From Triops longicaudatus (taxonomy: Eukaryota; Arthropoda; Branchiopoda; Notostraca; Triopsidae), in NCBI GenBank assembly GCA_022885665.1, contig JAGQDJ010000198.1, positions 26,841 to 90,840 of the forward strand: a DNA stretch of 64,000 nt, given 5' to 3'. Each line of letters starts with the position of its first letter. The stretch's first letter is position 1. This document shows, piece by piece, positions 1-12,900 of the stretch. The position numbers and the translations under genes were made by a program. The notes under the pieces were generated by a model. The model was not told where the DNA came from. It saw nothing but the letters and a program-made list of their open reading frames with translations, and did not search any database.

Positions 1-138
1 GGACCATTAGTAGGCCGTTTTGCTTGCACTGCCTTATGCTCCCCCGTAGGCAATACTGGTACTTGCTACCAATCTTTTGGGGGTGAATTGTATGCCAAGC
101 TTGAAAAAGAAGTCAGGGAAGCTTTCTTGGACTTTTAG
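1..138 (+). CDS. C-terminal fragment of an unidentified protein
   Basis: A frame open from the first base reads 45 codons and ends at TAG 136-138. The peptide starts GPLVGRFACTALCSPVGNTG and ends EKEVREAFLDF. Base composition is clearly richer in GC than the AT-rich DNA that follows at once, and several AATAAA-like hexamers lie between about 245 and 330, as expected for a last exon. I do not recognise the family. The 5' part lies outside the window, and I cannot tell whether an acceptor site lies within the fragment. It could be a chance frame, but the composition break at the stop codon argues for a real terminal exon. It is on the same strand as the receptor downstream. Confidence 0.4.
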   Translation, partial: GPLVGRFACTALCSPVGNTGTCYQSFGGELYAKLEKEVREAFLDF

Positions 139-1184
139 CTCAATACGTCCTTCCATATTGCTTACTATTCACAGGAAGTAATATCCGTTGGCCCTAAAAG
201 AGCTAGACAAATATTTCCCTCCATTTTTTAAGTTGGAGAAAAAATAAAAATAAATGCTGCACTAATAAATATGCTTATAAAATGTAAATATTTTAATTTT
301 TCGAATAAATGCGATTAATAAAATATATAAAAATAAACACTGATAGAAAGTTACAAAATATATATAGATTGCGCTTTGAAATCCGCCATCTTTATTCTAG
401 TAAATTGCAAGTCTATAGAATCTTGTACGAGATAAGCGAAAGCAGTTCGTTTTTTTTAATGTGCTATGAACTTTAAGTAAATTTGATCCGATATTGAGGA
501 TCTCGGTAAAAAAATAATATATTTTTAAGTTTTTAAAGAAAAATCCAGGCTTTTTCATCATTTTGTCGGTATTATTTCAGGCGATATCATTGCGAGTTTC
601 ATTTATATGTTGGAAAGTTTAAAGACTTTTCACAAACTTCCAATCTTCTAGGCGAAAGGAACACACTGGGCCATTTCTTCGACTTTTCCTATTTGCGGAT
701 TTTAAAAAAGGAAGAGAAAAAGAAAAATCCGGGAAGGCAAAGACCCAAGCGTGTTTGCTGTTGTGCTTGAAAGCTGAACTCCAGAAAATTGCTTTTGAAA
801 AAGACTCCATTTGAAAGGAAAAAGGGAAAAGTTAATAAAAAAGGCAAGAAATTCGCTAAAGTCAGCAAATCTTAACATTTCTTCAACGTCCTTCAACTTG
901 AGTTAAGAAAAAAGCTTGAACTCATCTTGCACGTTTCTTTTATGTGTGCATTTTTGGTATATTGTTAAGAGGACGGTGGTGTTTTTCCATAATAGATTCC
1001 TCGATCGATATTTGCCACTCGCGTTTTTTCTTTCAACTCTTTTGACATAGCAAGATTTTCAGTTTTGATGAATTTCGCCCCGCCCTCTTTCGTGAGTTTT
1101 ATTCGTCTTGACTCAGTAATAAAACTTGTAAAGTCTTCCAGAATTAATTACTCTGAATGAATAAAAGAATTGTCTTAAACAAAA

Positions 1185-1218
1185 ATAATAATAATTATAA
1201 TTATTATAATAATAATAA
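1185..1218. repeat. AAT-type microsatellite, near-palindromic
   Basis: A short run of AAT units on one side and ATT units on the other gives an almost self-complementary AT block. It could fold as a weak hairpin but is most simply a microsatellite. Confidence 0.7.
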
Positions 1219-3134
1219 GTAACAACATTTAGTCCGGCAGTATAGAAAGCTCAATTCTTAATTTGTGCAGAAATACTACAATATACATAAATGAAAACAC
1301 AAGAATTAGTATAACAATTCCAAATACGAACCAGTTTAGTAATGTATGGCCATATATTTTAAATCCTTAATTTTAATTCGCGGTTCTTTTATACGTTTGC
1401 CTTCATTTTTAATATTTGTATTAAATTTTGAAATTTTTATATTTTGTTAGTATCTAGTTTTTTATTTTTATTAATTTCTAAATATTTTTATATTTTATTA
1501 GTTTCTAATCTTTTAGCATTACTTCGTTCGTAATATTTATTTATTTGCAACAGCAAATAAGCGGCGTGCTTATGCATGAATACGAAAACGCAAAGTTCAG
1601 CGCAGAGTGTGCAATTGCCAAATATTTAGCACGCTTACCAGTTATGTCGTGCGGGGGTGCTAAGTTCTGCATGAGTGGAAGTACTGTTGTGTAAGTCATG
1701 AGTTTATCGCTGGTAGCCAAGACGGCGATTGTTTACGTTAAGCTGGCAAGTTTGCAAGCAAGTCTTAAACCAGTCAGTGACAGAATGCTAGCGACGCTTT
1801 TCGGTTTGATCAACAACGCTTTTATTAACGGAAATATGGAACCGAAATTACACTGAAGTTGGTCCAAAAAATATGGGATACATTATGCATATTTGTAACC
1901 AATAAATGGCCAATTCTTGGTGTAACATTTGCGCAACATTTTTAAGCCTAAAATTTGTCATTCACAAGAAATTCGGGTCAATGGCAAAGTAACAAAACTC
2001 ATATTTGTTGAAAAACAGACATTTTGAACCGTAAAGAACCAGGGAAAAGATAATGAGACGCATAAGTTTTTTTATAGAAATTTATTTCAACATTTTTATT
2101 TTTATGATTTTTGCATTAATAATTTTTAAATTTCATGTATAGATATTTCATACGTTTATTTAATAATTCACTGTGTTAATTTATTAACGTTTATTATTTT
2201 TACATTTCATGTAAAATCTATTTCATGTAAAAATTTTGCTTGAAACGCAAGTGATCGAATAAAGCATCTCTTTCACTGTTGAACTGGCTCAATTTGATTA
2301 GAGATAATCGGCTTCTTGGGGCACAGTTCGGATAAGCGGATTTTCCTGTGAATAGCGTTGCTGTTCCGCACGTAGTCGTGTGTAGCCAGCGTTGTATTTT
2401 CGTTCTGGTCACGTCAACATGTATATTCCATGCGTAGCGTGCTTCAAAAGTTTTTTGACGTGTCTTTTCCTATACGACCTTCTCGTTTTATTTTTACTTT
2501 TATTTATCCTTATTTTTTTTTTTTTTTTTTTGGCTTATGGAACATTGGCATTCTTTTGTTGGGGCCCATTATGAGCTTCTCTTATCTGCCAGCGCGGACA
2601 AAACCGGAATTTCTTTGGCCTTTTTTTGAGGTCTGGTAATGGCTATGGAGAGACACGAGCAGCAAAGGTCAACAACTGAAAAAAAAATAGTGCAAGATCT
2701 ATATCTGACTTCCATTTCCCGAAATACTAGCAAAACAATAAGATTCCGTGTTTAGTAACGCTTTTGGCATGCAGGTCAATAAAGCCGTATGGAAATGCTC
2801 GTCATATTGAACGCAAAAGGGAGAAACAAGTAAGAAAAAACTAAAAAAGTCAATACGAAAAAAGCCAAGGGAAGAAAGAAGGGAAGGAAAATCTTGAATG
2901 GAAAAGGAATTTGTTAATGAAAATTTCTTACCATCAATCGATAGTTTCCTGTAGCGTCACGCATCTTCACGTGACCAAATCTGCAATATTTCTACTAAGT
3001 AATCTAAGTTATAGTCCGACGCATTTTACGAGTAAAGTGACATTTTACAGTGTCAGATATTTTTAGTATACAGAGATTTGTGGGTTCAAATTGTTGGAGC
3101 AGAAATATTACGAAGAATTTCGTTTTCTTGCAGG

Positions 3135-3330
3135 GTTAGAATATGTAAAAGTATGTAAAATAAACATAATGTAAAAATGTATAAGTAATGTAAAAAATAT
3201 GTGATATAAAAACATAAATATGATTATAAAAATATATTAATCATAATAATGATATAAAAGATATTAAAATATATTTATATTATAATTTATAAATAATATA
3301 TAATATTTTTAAATGATATATAAAAACTTG
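3135..3330. repeat. AT-rich low-complexity tract
   Basis: About 200 bases of almost pure A/T with recurring GTAAAA, ATAAAA and ATATTTA words and no open frame of note. It lies in the interval upstream of the receptor exons. Confidence 0.6.
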
Positions 3331-6300
3331 CGAAATGTAAAAGAATACCGAACATTAAATCCTCATTCACTCTTTAAATGTCATACTTCAAATAATAAAA
3401 AAAACGATTTTCCATGGCACTACAAATAGAAGGTGTTCGACTAACATTTATATAACATTCAATGAAGATGAGCTATAGTTACGCTGTATATTTAAAGAAA
3501 AATAATAGGAAATCATACGCGTGTAAATTTCCGGAAAAATTGCTGCCACCTGTCGGTAACCATTCACGTCATGGCTAACGGCTCCACGTGTCTCCGCCAT
3601 CTTGATTACAGCCTTTTCTTTCTTTACAAATCCAAATTACCAAAACTACTTTCAATGCATTAAATCTCACAAGAAAACTTTTTGCTTGTATCATTTCGTT
3701 AACAACTCGCTTTTAATAGCACTGATATTTATCTACCACTTTACATGAACCAAGTGTTCGAGATTCTAACTGTTAAGCTCGGTTTAATAGCGCAGAAATT
3801 TAGGAATCTCATCAGAACGTGGCCCGTTATCATTAAACCGGGCTCTTTTTATGTCTGCGTTAATTCGATTCGAAATTTCTCCTATCTTCATTAACCCACC
3901 AGGGGAAAAAAAGAAAACTATCCTCAGCAAGCGGGCGATAATATCTTTTTAAACCGAAAGAAAAATAGCTTCGTATATCAAGTGAAGTTTGGTAGAAAAA
4001 GACATAACTTGGAAGAAGACACATCTGGTCCCTTTAGTGCGCCAAAGTGTCCCGGAAGTTTTCCTCAGCAAGCTCCCGGGAACATTGATTTTCCATTAAC
4101 CCCCTCGCAAAGTTTTCGGACGCTTAAGAACCCTCGCTCACAAGAAACTTGCTCAGTTTGCTTATCAAAAGTTTCTTTGGCTATATTTATACTCACACAC
4201 GCTAGCCTTTCATGTGTATGTGTTGATCTTTTTTATTTTTTTCTTTAAACGCTGCCTTTTTTTCCTTGTCCCGCCAACCTAACTCACGCAGAAGCTTTGA
4301 AAAACTTATGGGTACACATTCGAGTAAACAGGCTCCAAAGAAGTTTTTAACAATCGTGTTCATTTAAAATTTAAGCGCAGAAAAGAGAACAATAACAGTA
4401 GTGTCGATAAATTTTCTCTGCACAATGTGTGGAGGCATCTATATGACATGTAATTCCATACAAAAATTCGGTTTAGATTTGGGGAAACATATATGGTTGG
4501 CTTTTTTCTTCAAACTTCATGAAAAATGTATTAAGCCCTGAAAACACTACAAAACAAAACAGGTTTCGACTTTCTTTATCACTTGTGTTCCCAGGAACAA
4601 AAGATAAAAAGAGGCTTTTTTCTTTCATTTCCGAAATCTTTTTTTATTATTTTCTTTCATTGTTATATATTTATTCATTTACATGTATTTGCAGAATACA
4701 GGAAAGGCTTTATTGGGAGAACAAAAAAAAATCTTATTATATTTTTTTTATTTATTAATGCTAACAACTAGTCGTAAATGTATTTATTTTTAGACAATTA
4801 TTTATGTTAAAAAATTCTTGAAAATTGAAGAATTGAAGAATTATTTTTAAATTTTAGAGTTTATAATAATTTTTCCTAAAAATTTATTCTCGACGTAGGT
4901 TTCCATCATTGCTTTAATTACTACTTTGCGCACTAATTAAAAATTATGGTAAATACTATGGGTGTTGAGGGCAACGCATAAATTGAGCTATTTTTAAATC
5001 ACCGCAGAATTGAAGAAATCCAAATATAACTCGGTTGATTCAGCGTGTGGCCTTCTTTGAGTGTATTCGCATTTGCGAAGCTTTTACACTTCACGAAGAC
5101 GTAAATAAACTCCGGGTTACGTGTGAGCTATATAACGGATGTTTTTAAATCACGCCACTTTGAACTGCGCGAAATAAAACAAGAAATATCACTTATTGCG
5201 AGAAGTCACGTCATTTCTTCCTGCGGACAGAATATTTGCTTGTTACACCAGGGCCATCTAGCGGTAAGCTTTAACATATCAGAAGTTTCTTTAAATCTTT
5301 CTTAAACATTCCCACCACGAGCTTAGTTGACAGATCCAGATAATAAAATAAGTTCGTTTGTACAGTATTACGTGCACAGCAAACCAAGACAATTTTTCTT
5401 TCACCGTAAGCCTATTTTCTTTGAATGGTTTCCGATCTTGGCTTTACGCCTGTGAAAACACAATAGTTGGACATTCCTCTCCTACGACTACCGCCCCCGT
5501 CAATTGCTGATGCCAGCATTCGCAATCTTCGCTTGTGTACCGCTTACGATACCTTTCTTCCAGCCCGAGTCCGTTATTCCTTCGTGTCTCTTACAGTTGG
5601 CTAAACAACGAATCCACACGAATCTGTGAACAGTGGCCACACAAGAAACGGCTCTCAGCGCCCTTTTCTCTATTCTTGCTCCAAGACAAATGGCATAATA
5701 CATAGCACACGTCCTCACAAGTGCCGAGGCAAAACTAGCCACATCGCCGCTGCAGCCGAGCAACGTGTAATCCAAATCGAAAATAAAACTTTACAACTCT
5801 CCAAAATTGGGACATTGCCCCTCTGCCGGCATGAAACGCCCACAATTTGGCAGACTTTGACCTAAATTGAATTGCTACGTTCTCTTCAGTTTTTTAACGC
5901 TAGTAATTGCTTGAGCTGCAGTAAAAAAAAAAATAATTAATAAATGAGAATAAAAAGTAAAATTTACAGGGCAAGAATTTTAATAAAATTTTTCCTCAAC
6001 CTCCGTGTCGCCGCCAGAATCGCGCTAACGGTGACAGGGAACTATTCTGTTTTGATAAGGCAATGTGCTCACGTCAGAGAAATTTGATGAAGCAAAATAC
6101 AGAGGCCAATAGGTTAACACTCATTCACTGTTAGTGATTTATCTGTAACTTTATTTTACAACAATCAAATTGTGTGCTGAAGAAATGGGTCTGGCTCAAA
6201 AGGTGGTCAAAAGGGGACTGACTGTTATAGGCTGGGTGCAGGGGATTTCATTCTTACCAATAATGAATTTTAGGATTACGCTGGGCGGCTACGAAATTTG

Positions 6301-6582
6301 ACTGTTGGGTAACAATGAAATTGAACATAGTGGATACCCCGTCCGTCGCGGTTTCTATCTACGACAACAAGGCACTTTTAATGTTTACAAAAATCTTTCG
6401 TGCTTTAGCACGGAACACTCCATAAGTAGCTATATCAAGAGTGAGTGTTCGAAGTACTCGAATATCTCTTGGGGAGTACGAGATGAAGATATTTACACGT
6501 CGGGATTCGAAACAAGAATCTTCGAAGATCAGGTTGTACTACATGGTGTAGTTTTGGTCTTGAGCAGTAACAAAAAATAAAT

Positions 6583-6692
6583 TTAAAGAAATATAATAAT
6601 TATATATAATAATAATAAATATTAATAATAAATAACAATAATAATAATATAATAATATACAATAATAATAATATTAGTAATAAATCTTAAAA
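6583..6692. repeat. AAT/ATT microsatellite
   Basis: Roughly 110 bases built almost entirely from AAT and AATAT units (for example repeated AATAATAAT), just 5' of the first recognised receptor exon. Confidence 0.8.
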
Positions 6693-6967
6693 AAAATTGA
6701 AGCTAAATTTTTTTTAAAAAAAAAGCAGAAACAGTGTAATTACTCGATATTAGAAAGTTAGTTATGTTCTATAAAATTGAGTGCCAGTCTATAGCTCTAA
6801 ACTCCGGCTATTTTTCGTACCTTTTTGCGTTTGCTCACTGAATATGTTCCTTGCATTAATGTCTAAGGAGCAACAAATAAGAAGACGCCGGATTTTTTTT
6901 TTTCTCCGGGCAAATTCTGTTGACATGTAATTTTAAGTTCTGAGATTTCTTCCTTACTGTCTTGCAG

Positions 6968-9900
6968 AAAACGCGACCCGCCAGTGTCTGGACAGCGGCA
7001 TCTGGTCCAACTACAGTAACTACGAATCGTGTTACGAATCGCCCTTACCCCAAAATACGCCTGACGGGGACGACAGCGTGTTTATAAGCGAAAATACTAC
7101 CATCATTTACTTCGCGGGTTACAGCGTTTCGCTACTAGCGCTCACGGTCGCTTTGTGGATTTTTACCCGGTTCAGGTAAACTCTCTCGCGCTCTACGTGT
7201 ATTTAGTCTAGTACGTATGGTTATACAGTACATGTCGCTTGACTGCTTCGAGTGATGGAAACCACCTCAATTACCGTTCGTTTGCTGTCCAGATTTGCTC
7301 TGCATCCCACTCATGTGTGCAGTTTCTGCCCTGTTTTACTATTGCAACGAAAACGTATTCTCGGATAAATAAATTAAAAAATTAAATGAATTAAAAAAAA
7401 TAAATTAAATGAATTAAAAAAATAAATTAAATGAATTAAAAAAATAAATTAAAAATAAATTAATTAAAAAAATAAAGTAAAATAAAAATAAACTACGATT
7501 GAAAACTAAAAATTAGAATGTGGATAAGAAAAATATACAAAAACAGATTTTAGACATAAAACTGCTTTGGTAGAACTTCTGAAAGTAATGGAAAGCATGA
7601 GGAGATGAAAAAGAGATAAAACCGCGGTTTGCCTCGTGTTTTCGCGAGTCGCTCCATTTTTCTTCGTATGCAAATCGTCGATACGTCCGAAAACAGCGCT
7701 AGGAGCGAGCCAGGAAATTAATCCATCACAGCTCGGATTGATGTCAAACTTCGCCAGAAAATCCATCAGGCCAAGTTTCTTGCTATAGAAAACGAAGGAA
7801 ACAAAAGAAAAGAAAAATAGGAAGAAATTCTGGCGGAATAGAATGACACTTAAGGGATTGTGTTTCCTCCAAGAAATTCAAGTAGCAAGTTTTGGCTTTA
7901 CTTTAAACTGGTTAGCCGACCTGGTTCGCTTTGTGGAAGTTACGAGTGCATGGAGATCGATAGTGTGATTTTCAGCAACTAAATAGTAGTGAAAATAATG
8001 TTGTCTTTCTTGTGGAAGATTAAGATAAAAATAGGTATATATCATGAGTTCTTTTAAGGATTATGTTCTTACCGTAACTCGTCGATAGCGATAACAGAGA
8101 CCCCAAATCTGCCGTTAAGACAAGCTCTAGTAATTCTACATAACCCCAAGATGGCAAATAAGGCTAGACGAATGGTCGAGACACATCGACGTGACATTTT
8201 CATGGTTTGTCTAATGTGGGATGTCTAACGAAAGACCTAAAAAACGCCCACCGGCCTTTCCTTTTTTTAAGTAGGGAGCACGACAAGTGCAACACAATGA
8301 GAAAAGCTAGGAGAAAGAACAGAAGAGGCTTCTTCGCTATTCCATGCATTGTTAAGAGGAGTAGCGAGCCAAAAGGGGAGTTTCTAATCTCTTTACTGAG
8401 TTCAAAACCAACTTTGATGGGAAGAAGATATCTTGTGTAGACGTAACAACGCGCACTTGTGTAAGGAACATGAATGATTCTTTGACAAGAACTTAAAAAA
8501 GAGCTAATAGCATTACATAAGCTAGCTTGGGCGTAACTTTTATTTCCAAAAAAAGGGGATATTTTTTTCAAGTTCCGAGGGAAAAGAAAGAGCTAAAGAC
8601 AATGGTCTTGCACCTCAAAATAAGCCAAAATTTGAGCGAAAACACTCCTGAGAAACTGGAATGATTTTGGAGGTAAATTTTTAAAGTTTAAAGCAAACGA
8701 TGACGAAGATTTTTCGACATTAGAAGCGGTAAAAATAGAAACAGTTTTTGTACGGTTTGCTCCAAGTCTCAACTATCCCATGCGTCTACTGCATCATAAA
8801 AATGCCAAAAATGAACATGCGAATTTGCGCCATCTTTGAATGCCCTTGTAACGTGGTACTGGTAAACATCTTCATATCTTAAATCTATGTTATTGAAGAA
8901 ATAATATCACAAGTAAGGGATGTAATTATTAACTATATTGAGTACGGTAGAAATTGTAAGGAAGTTTGGATTTACAACCAAGGATGACTGAGATATTTCC
9001 TGGAAATTATAAACCAAAGGCACTAAACGCAGGACATAAAGGACAGCTGGAAGCGCGAATAGCCAAACGGTGTAGCTTCATAATCTGAAGCTTGACGTTA
9101 ACTAAACGTATTGTATGAAAGCAAAATAAAAATAAATAATATACAAGCCTTTGTATATTATTTATTTTTAGAAAATAACGGGAAAAGTTTTTTAAGCTAA
9201 TATTTAAAAATAAACTGTTTCATGGCTCTTATGAAAGCTAACAATGAAAAATTACTCTCTACAGAGAAGATTGCCGTAAAAATAAATTATTCATAGGTTT
9301 AAATGTTTAACAAGAACGCAACAAAGACTCAAGAACAGCGGTCAAGCCTCCCGGTTCCAGAGTGTTAGTTTTACATTGTCCGAAATTGCCTCCAACACAA
9401 AATGGGTTAAGGCGTCTGAAAGCACTACAAAGCGAACCGGGTTACCATGATCGAGTAAAAAAGCAATCCAATTTCCTAAGAAAAACAAACTCCCATGTTC
9501 TCAAGCTATCTCGCCCCTGCAAACAACCAAAAAATCCCTGACAATGAAAGATGACCGCTGCACTACAAATCGATATTGCTCTCATTCATTCGATATCAAT
9601 ATATAATAGATATTTGTATCCCTGCCACGTGGCCCTTATCATTTGAATCCGATTTGACATAACCAAGAATTTTAGTATAATTTTTTAGCGTTTTATCTCT
9701 TTTTTTCCCGAGATTTATTTATTTTAGCTTCGAAGTGTTATCCCGCGTCCCTGAAAAGCACTCTTCTGCCGTAACCAAGTATAAAACGAGGGAAAGAAAT
9801 CAGAATCGACCGGAAACGGTTAAAGCAGAGTGCGAACACGACTCGCGCCATGTTCACTAAAAAGCAAATACCTCAAATCGAGGAAAACAGATTTTTTACT

Positions 9901-12900
9901 GTGAATCTCTCCCTTCAGAAAAAAAAGGAAAAAGAAGCAACAATACATCGGGGACGTTCTAGAAGCACGAAATACCTCTGAGCCCCATAAAACTTGCACG
10001 TATGTAGTGTGCAGTACAACACTAGTGCGTTTTTACTTTAGCTTTTAGTGCGATGAGGTTTGACCCAACCTTTTGCGCCTCCATCGGTCGAAAGTCAATA
10101 CACAAGCCTTCAATCAAAATTTGCCGTGGCAGAACAGACACCTCTATACCAAATTCAAAAGCTTTCTTGTCTCTGAACAGTAATACCTTTAGAAATTTGG
10201 CGGCAGTGGCCAAATAACCAAGAGGTCGGTAAACAAAGCGTTCATCACCTTGATATGGCTTCTTGTCTACGGCAGCGGCATCTGTTGAGCGCAAAATGTA
10301 GTTGGCTTTGCTTGTCAACTTGGAATTTTGTTTGATTAATTTTTAAAACAAAGAAACTTTTTGAGTAATTAAAGGCAATGGGAGTAAAAATCTGTTTTTC
10401 GCGAAAATCAAATATTTTGTCCAACAAAATTGGGAATTAGGAACGCGTAAGTCGAGGCTTTGGAGATTTAGCATTGAAATGGTCATATGGTGACCGCGTA
10501 TAACGAGGGGTTTAACTTCCAAGAGCGTTATTAAAATACTTTCGAGTGAATTTCATGTCAACAAAGCAGTTTACATACAGTAGCCTAGCGTAGCAAGCCA
10601 ACTGGTGGCGCAACAAGCGGTCAACGCAAGAATGTTATTATGGAATACGCCTTATTGGTACGCGCTGAACTAGAATTCCGAAAACACCGGTGTTGTTAAT
10701 ATAATTAAACACTTCACTTCGACTTTCAGAACGGCGCAATTTAGCGGAAAAAAATAATCAGTTGTTTATATTTTCTACAAATTTATTCTCGCTGTAATTC
10801 TGAATCGCAAAAAAAAATTCTTCCAATCATCAAATCCTCGTCGTATTGCCAAGATTTGAGATAAAATACAGAACTTAAAGTGAATCTAGGTAAATAAATT
10901 CAACAAGAAAGTAAAGAAGAAAAAAAGAGTTTGAAAGTGGTAGAGCGGTTTGGAAAGAAAAATCGGTGTAATTTACATTCGTGGAAGCACGTCTGTTTGT
11001 GGGGTTAAGACGTTGCGTTAAGTTGAATTTTTTTCTTTTCTTTTTGTAACCAGTGTTGAAGCGCAGGACTAGGCTGCGAAAAAAGTTGCAGAAGCGGGAA
11101 AAAAGTGTGAAACGTCCAGCTAGTGAACAAGTTCGATTTCTCTGGCTAATCTTAGCGTGCATGGGACCTTGTAAAGGTGTCATTGACATATAACGGATAA
11201 ATCGGAGAAACATTTGTCTTTTAGCTCCTTTTGTGAAGAATTAACATTTTGGTTTCTTATCTCTATTTTTCGTATTTTCTTCATTTGTCTTGTTTGCAGA
11301 GACCTGCGATGCTTGCGAAACATTATTCATACTCACCTCTTCATCACTTACATCATGGCAGACACGTTTTGGATCCTTACTGCTACGTTACAGGTACTTC
11401 ATAAGTGTGATTTACAAATAAATAAATTTTTAAATAAAAAATGGAAGAAATTTTTTAAAAAATTAAAAAAAAAATAATGGAAAAGTCTAAGTTAATATAA
11501 AATAATCCGAAAAAAATAAATCGACAGTGACACTGGAACATCACAAGAATTTAAATTAATTGAGTTATCAATAGGATTTGTCTAAATGTTTAACTCATAA
11601 ATATTTGTTTAATTTATTTTTCAAGTCGCTCATCAGCCAAACGAATTACGGCTCTTGCATCATTGTCATCTTCCTCCATTACTTCCACTTGACCAACTTT
11701 TTCTGGATGTTTGTAGAAGGTAAGTCTCACGATTTCAATCAACTTTCGCTATTGACACGCAAATGCCCATTGGATCGCATTTCCTGGGATTTCCCTGCAT
11801 TACGAGACAAAATCCGAGGAGCTTACGTGCGCTCAGCTACGGAAATGCTGCTAATTCTACGGAATTGCATTCTAATCCTACCATACCTTTTTGCTTTCGT
11901 GTATTTGTCTCCGTTTATTTAAGGTATTTTCCATTTACGCACAGTCTTTGGTTTATTTATTTCATTTTTTTATTTCATTTATTTTTTATTTTACATCATT
12001 CATTTCTTATTTTATTTCATTCATTTTTATTTCATTTCATTCTTTTTTAATTTTATCTCATTCATTTTTGTTTTATTTAAATCATTTTTTATTTTAAATC
12101 ATTTGTTTTTTATTTTATTTCATTCATTTCTTATTTTATTTAAATCATTTTTATTTTATTTCATATTTTCTTATTTTATTTCATTTATTTTTTATTTTAT
12201 ATAATTCATTTCTTATTTTATTTCACTAATTTTAAGTTTATTTTATGATTTTTTATTTTATGTCGTTATTTTTATTTCATTCATTATTTATTTATTTTGC
12301 TCTATTTTATGTATTTATTGTTTTATTTTTATTTAATTAATTTTTTGCTTTTGCAGGGTTTTACTTGTACATGCTAGTCGTCCAAACGTTTTCGGCTGAT
12401 AAGATAAAACTGCGAGTGTATGCCTTGATTGGATGGGGTACGTAACCTTTGTTTACAATGAATATCCATTTAAAAAAAAATGAAAATCTACAACCCAAAA
12501 GTCCAGAAATTCTAAAAATAAAGAATACTTTCCACAAGTATACTACCGTGCAGACGTAAAGTTTCCTGAAACCCATTTTTGCTGTTTTTTTACGCAGTTA
12601 TTTTCCTTGCTATAAAAAGGCTAGATTTCTTTTAATTACAGTGATATTTGAGACAAATAGGTGGCAATCATTCAAGCTATGTCAAGACATGTCTTTAATC
12701 ATTCACCATAGTGAAAGATAAATTGCTTCCGTGTTAGAAACGGTTTGCTTGCGCTCGCGGGGATCAATACGTTATTTTCTTTCTTTTTTTTTTCTTTATG
12801 TCCGTTTCGGTGGTTGAAACAGGTGCTCCACTTCCGGTCGTAATTGTATGGGCTGTTGTGAAAGCGTATTGGCACAAGTATCCTCTAGCCGACGGCATCG

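Larger units (their letters stand above)
139..6967. other. AT-rich interval with no convincing gene
   Basis: Nearly 7 kb of AT-rich sequence separates the fragment at the window start from the first receptor exon. It holds microsatellite-like AT tracts, detailed separately, a poly-T run near 2514-2531 and scattered small frames. A slightly more GC-rich patch at about 5440-5870 and another at about 6305-6560 have short open frames, but no splice-consistent exon or recognisable domain. I looked specifically for the Cys-Trp-Pro core of a class B hormone-receptor ectodomain on the + strand and did not find it. Receptor promoter and leader exons may be here but cannot be identified by eye. Confidence 0.6.
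7176..11299. other. Receptor intron, 4.1 kb
   Basis: Bounded by a GTAAAC donor and a TTTGCAG acceptor. The flanking exons join AG|A, giving Arg in FRDL. The intron contains an A-rich tandem repeat, a perfect hairpin and a pogo/Tc1-like repeat remnant, each listed separately. Minus-strand frames of 86, 123 and 98 codons occur, but none has recognisable domains or clean splice context. Confidence 0.8.

Noticed and set aside
3573..3617. Possible start exon MANGSTCLRHLDY
   Set aside because: A lone ATG frame with no signal-peptide character and no phase link to the receptor exons.
6305..6580. 91-codon frame upstream of the first receptor exon, considered as an ectodomain exon
   Set aside because: It lacks the Trp-Asp, Cys-Trp-Pro and disulfide pattern of a class B hormone-binding domain.
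10022..10318. 98-codon minus frame (RFVYRPLGYLATAAKFLKVL...)
   Set aside because: Looks mildly protein-like and has GTATTA within it as a possible donor, but no family, start context or second exon could be found.
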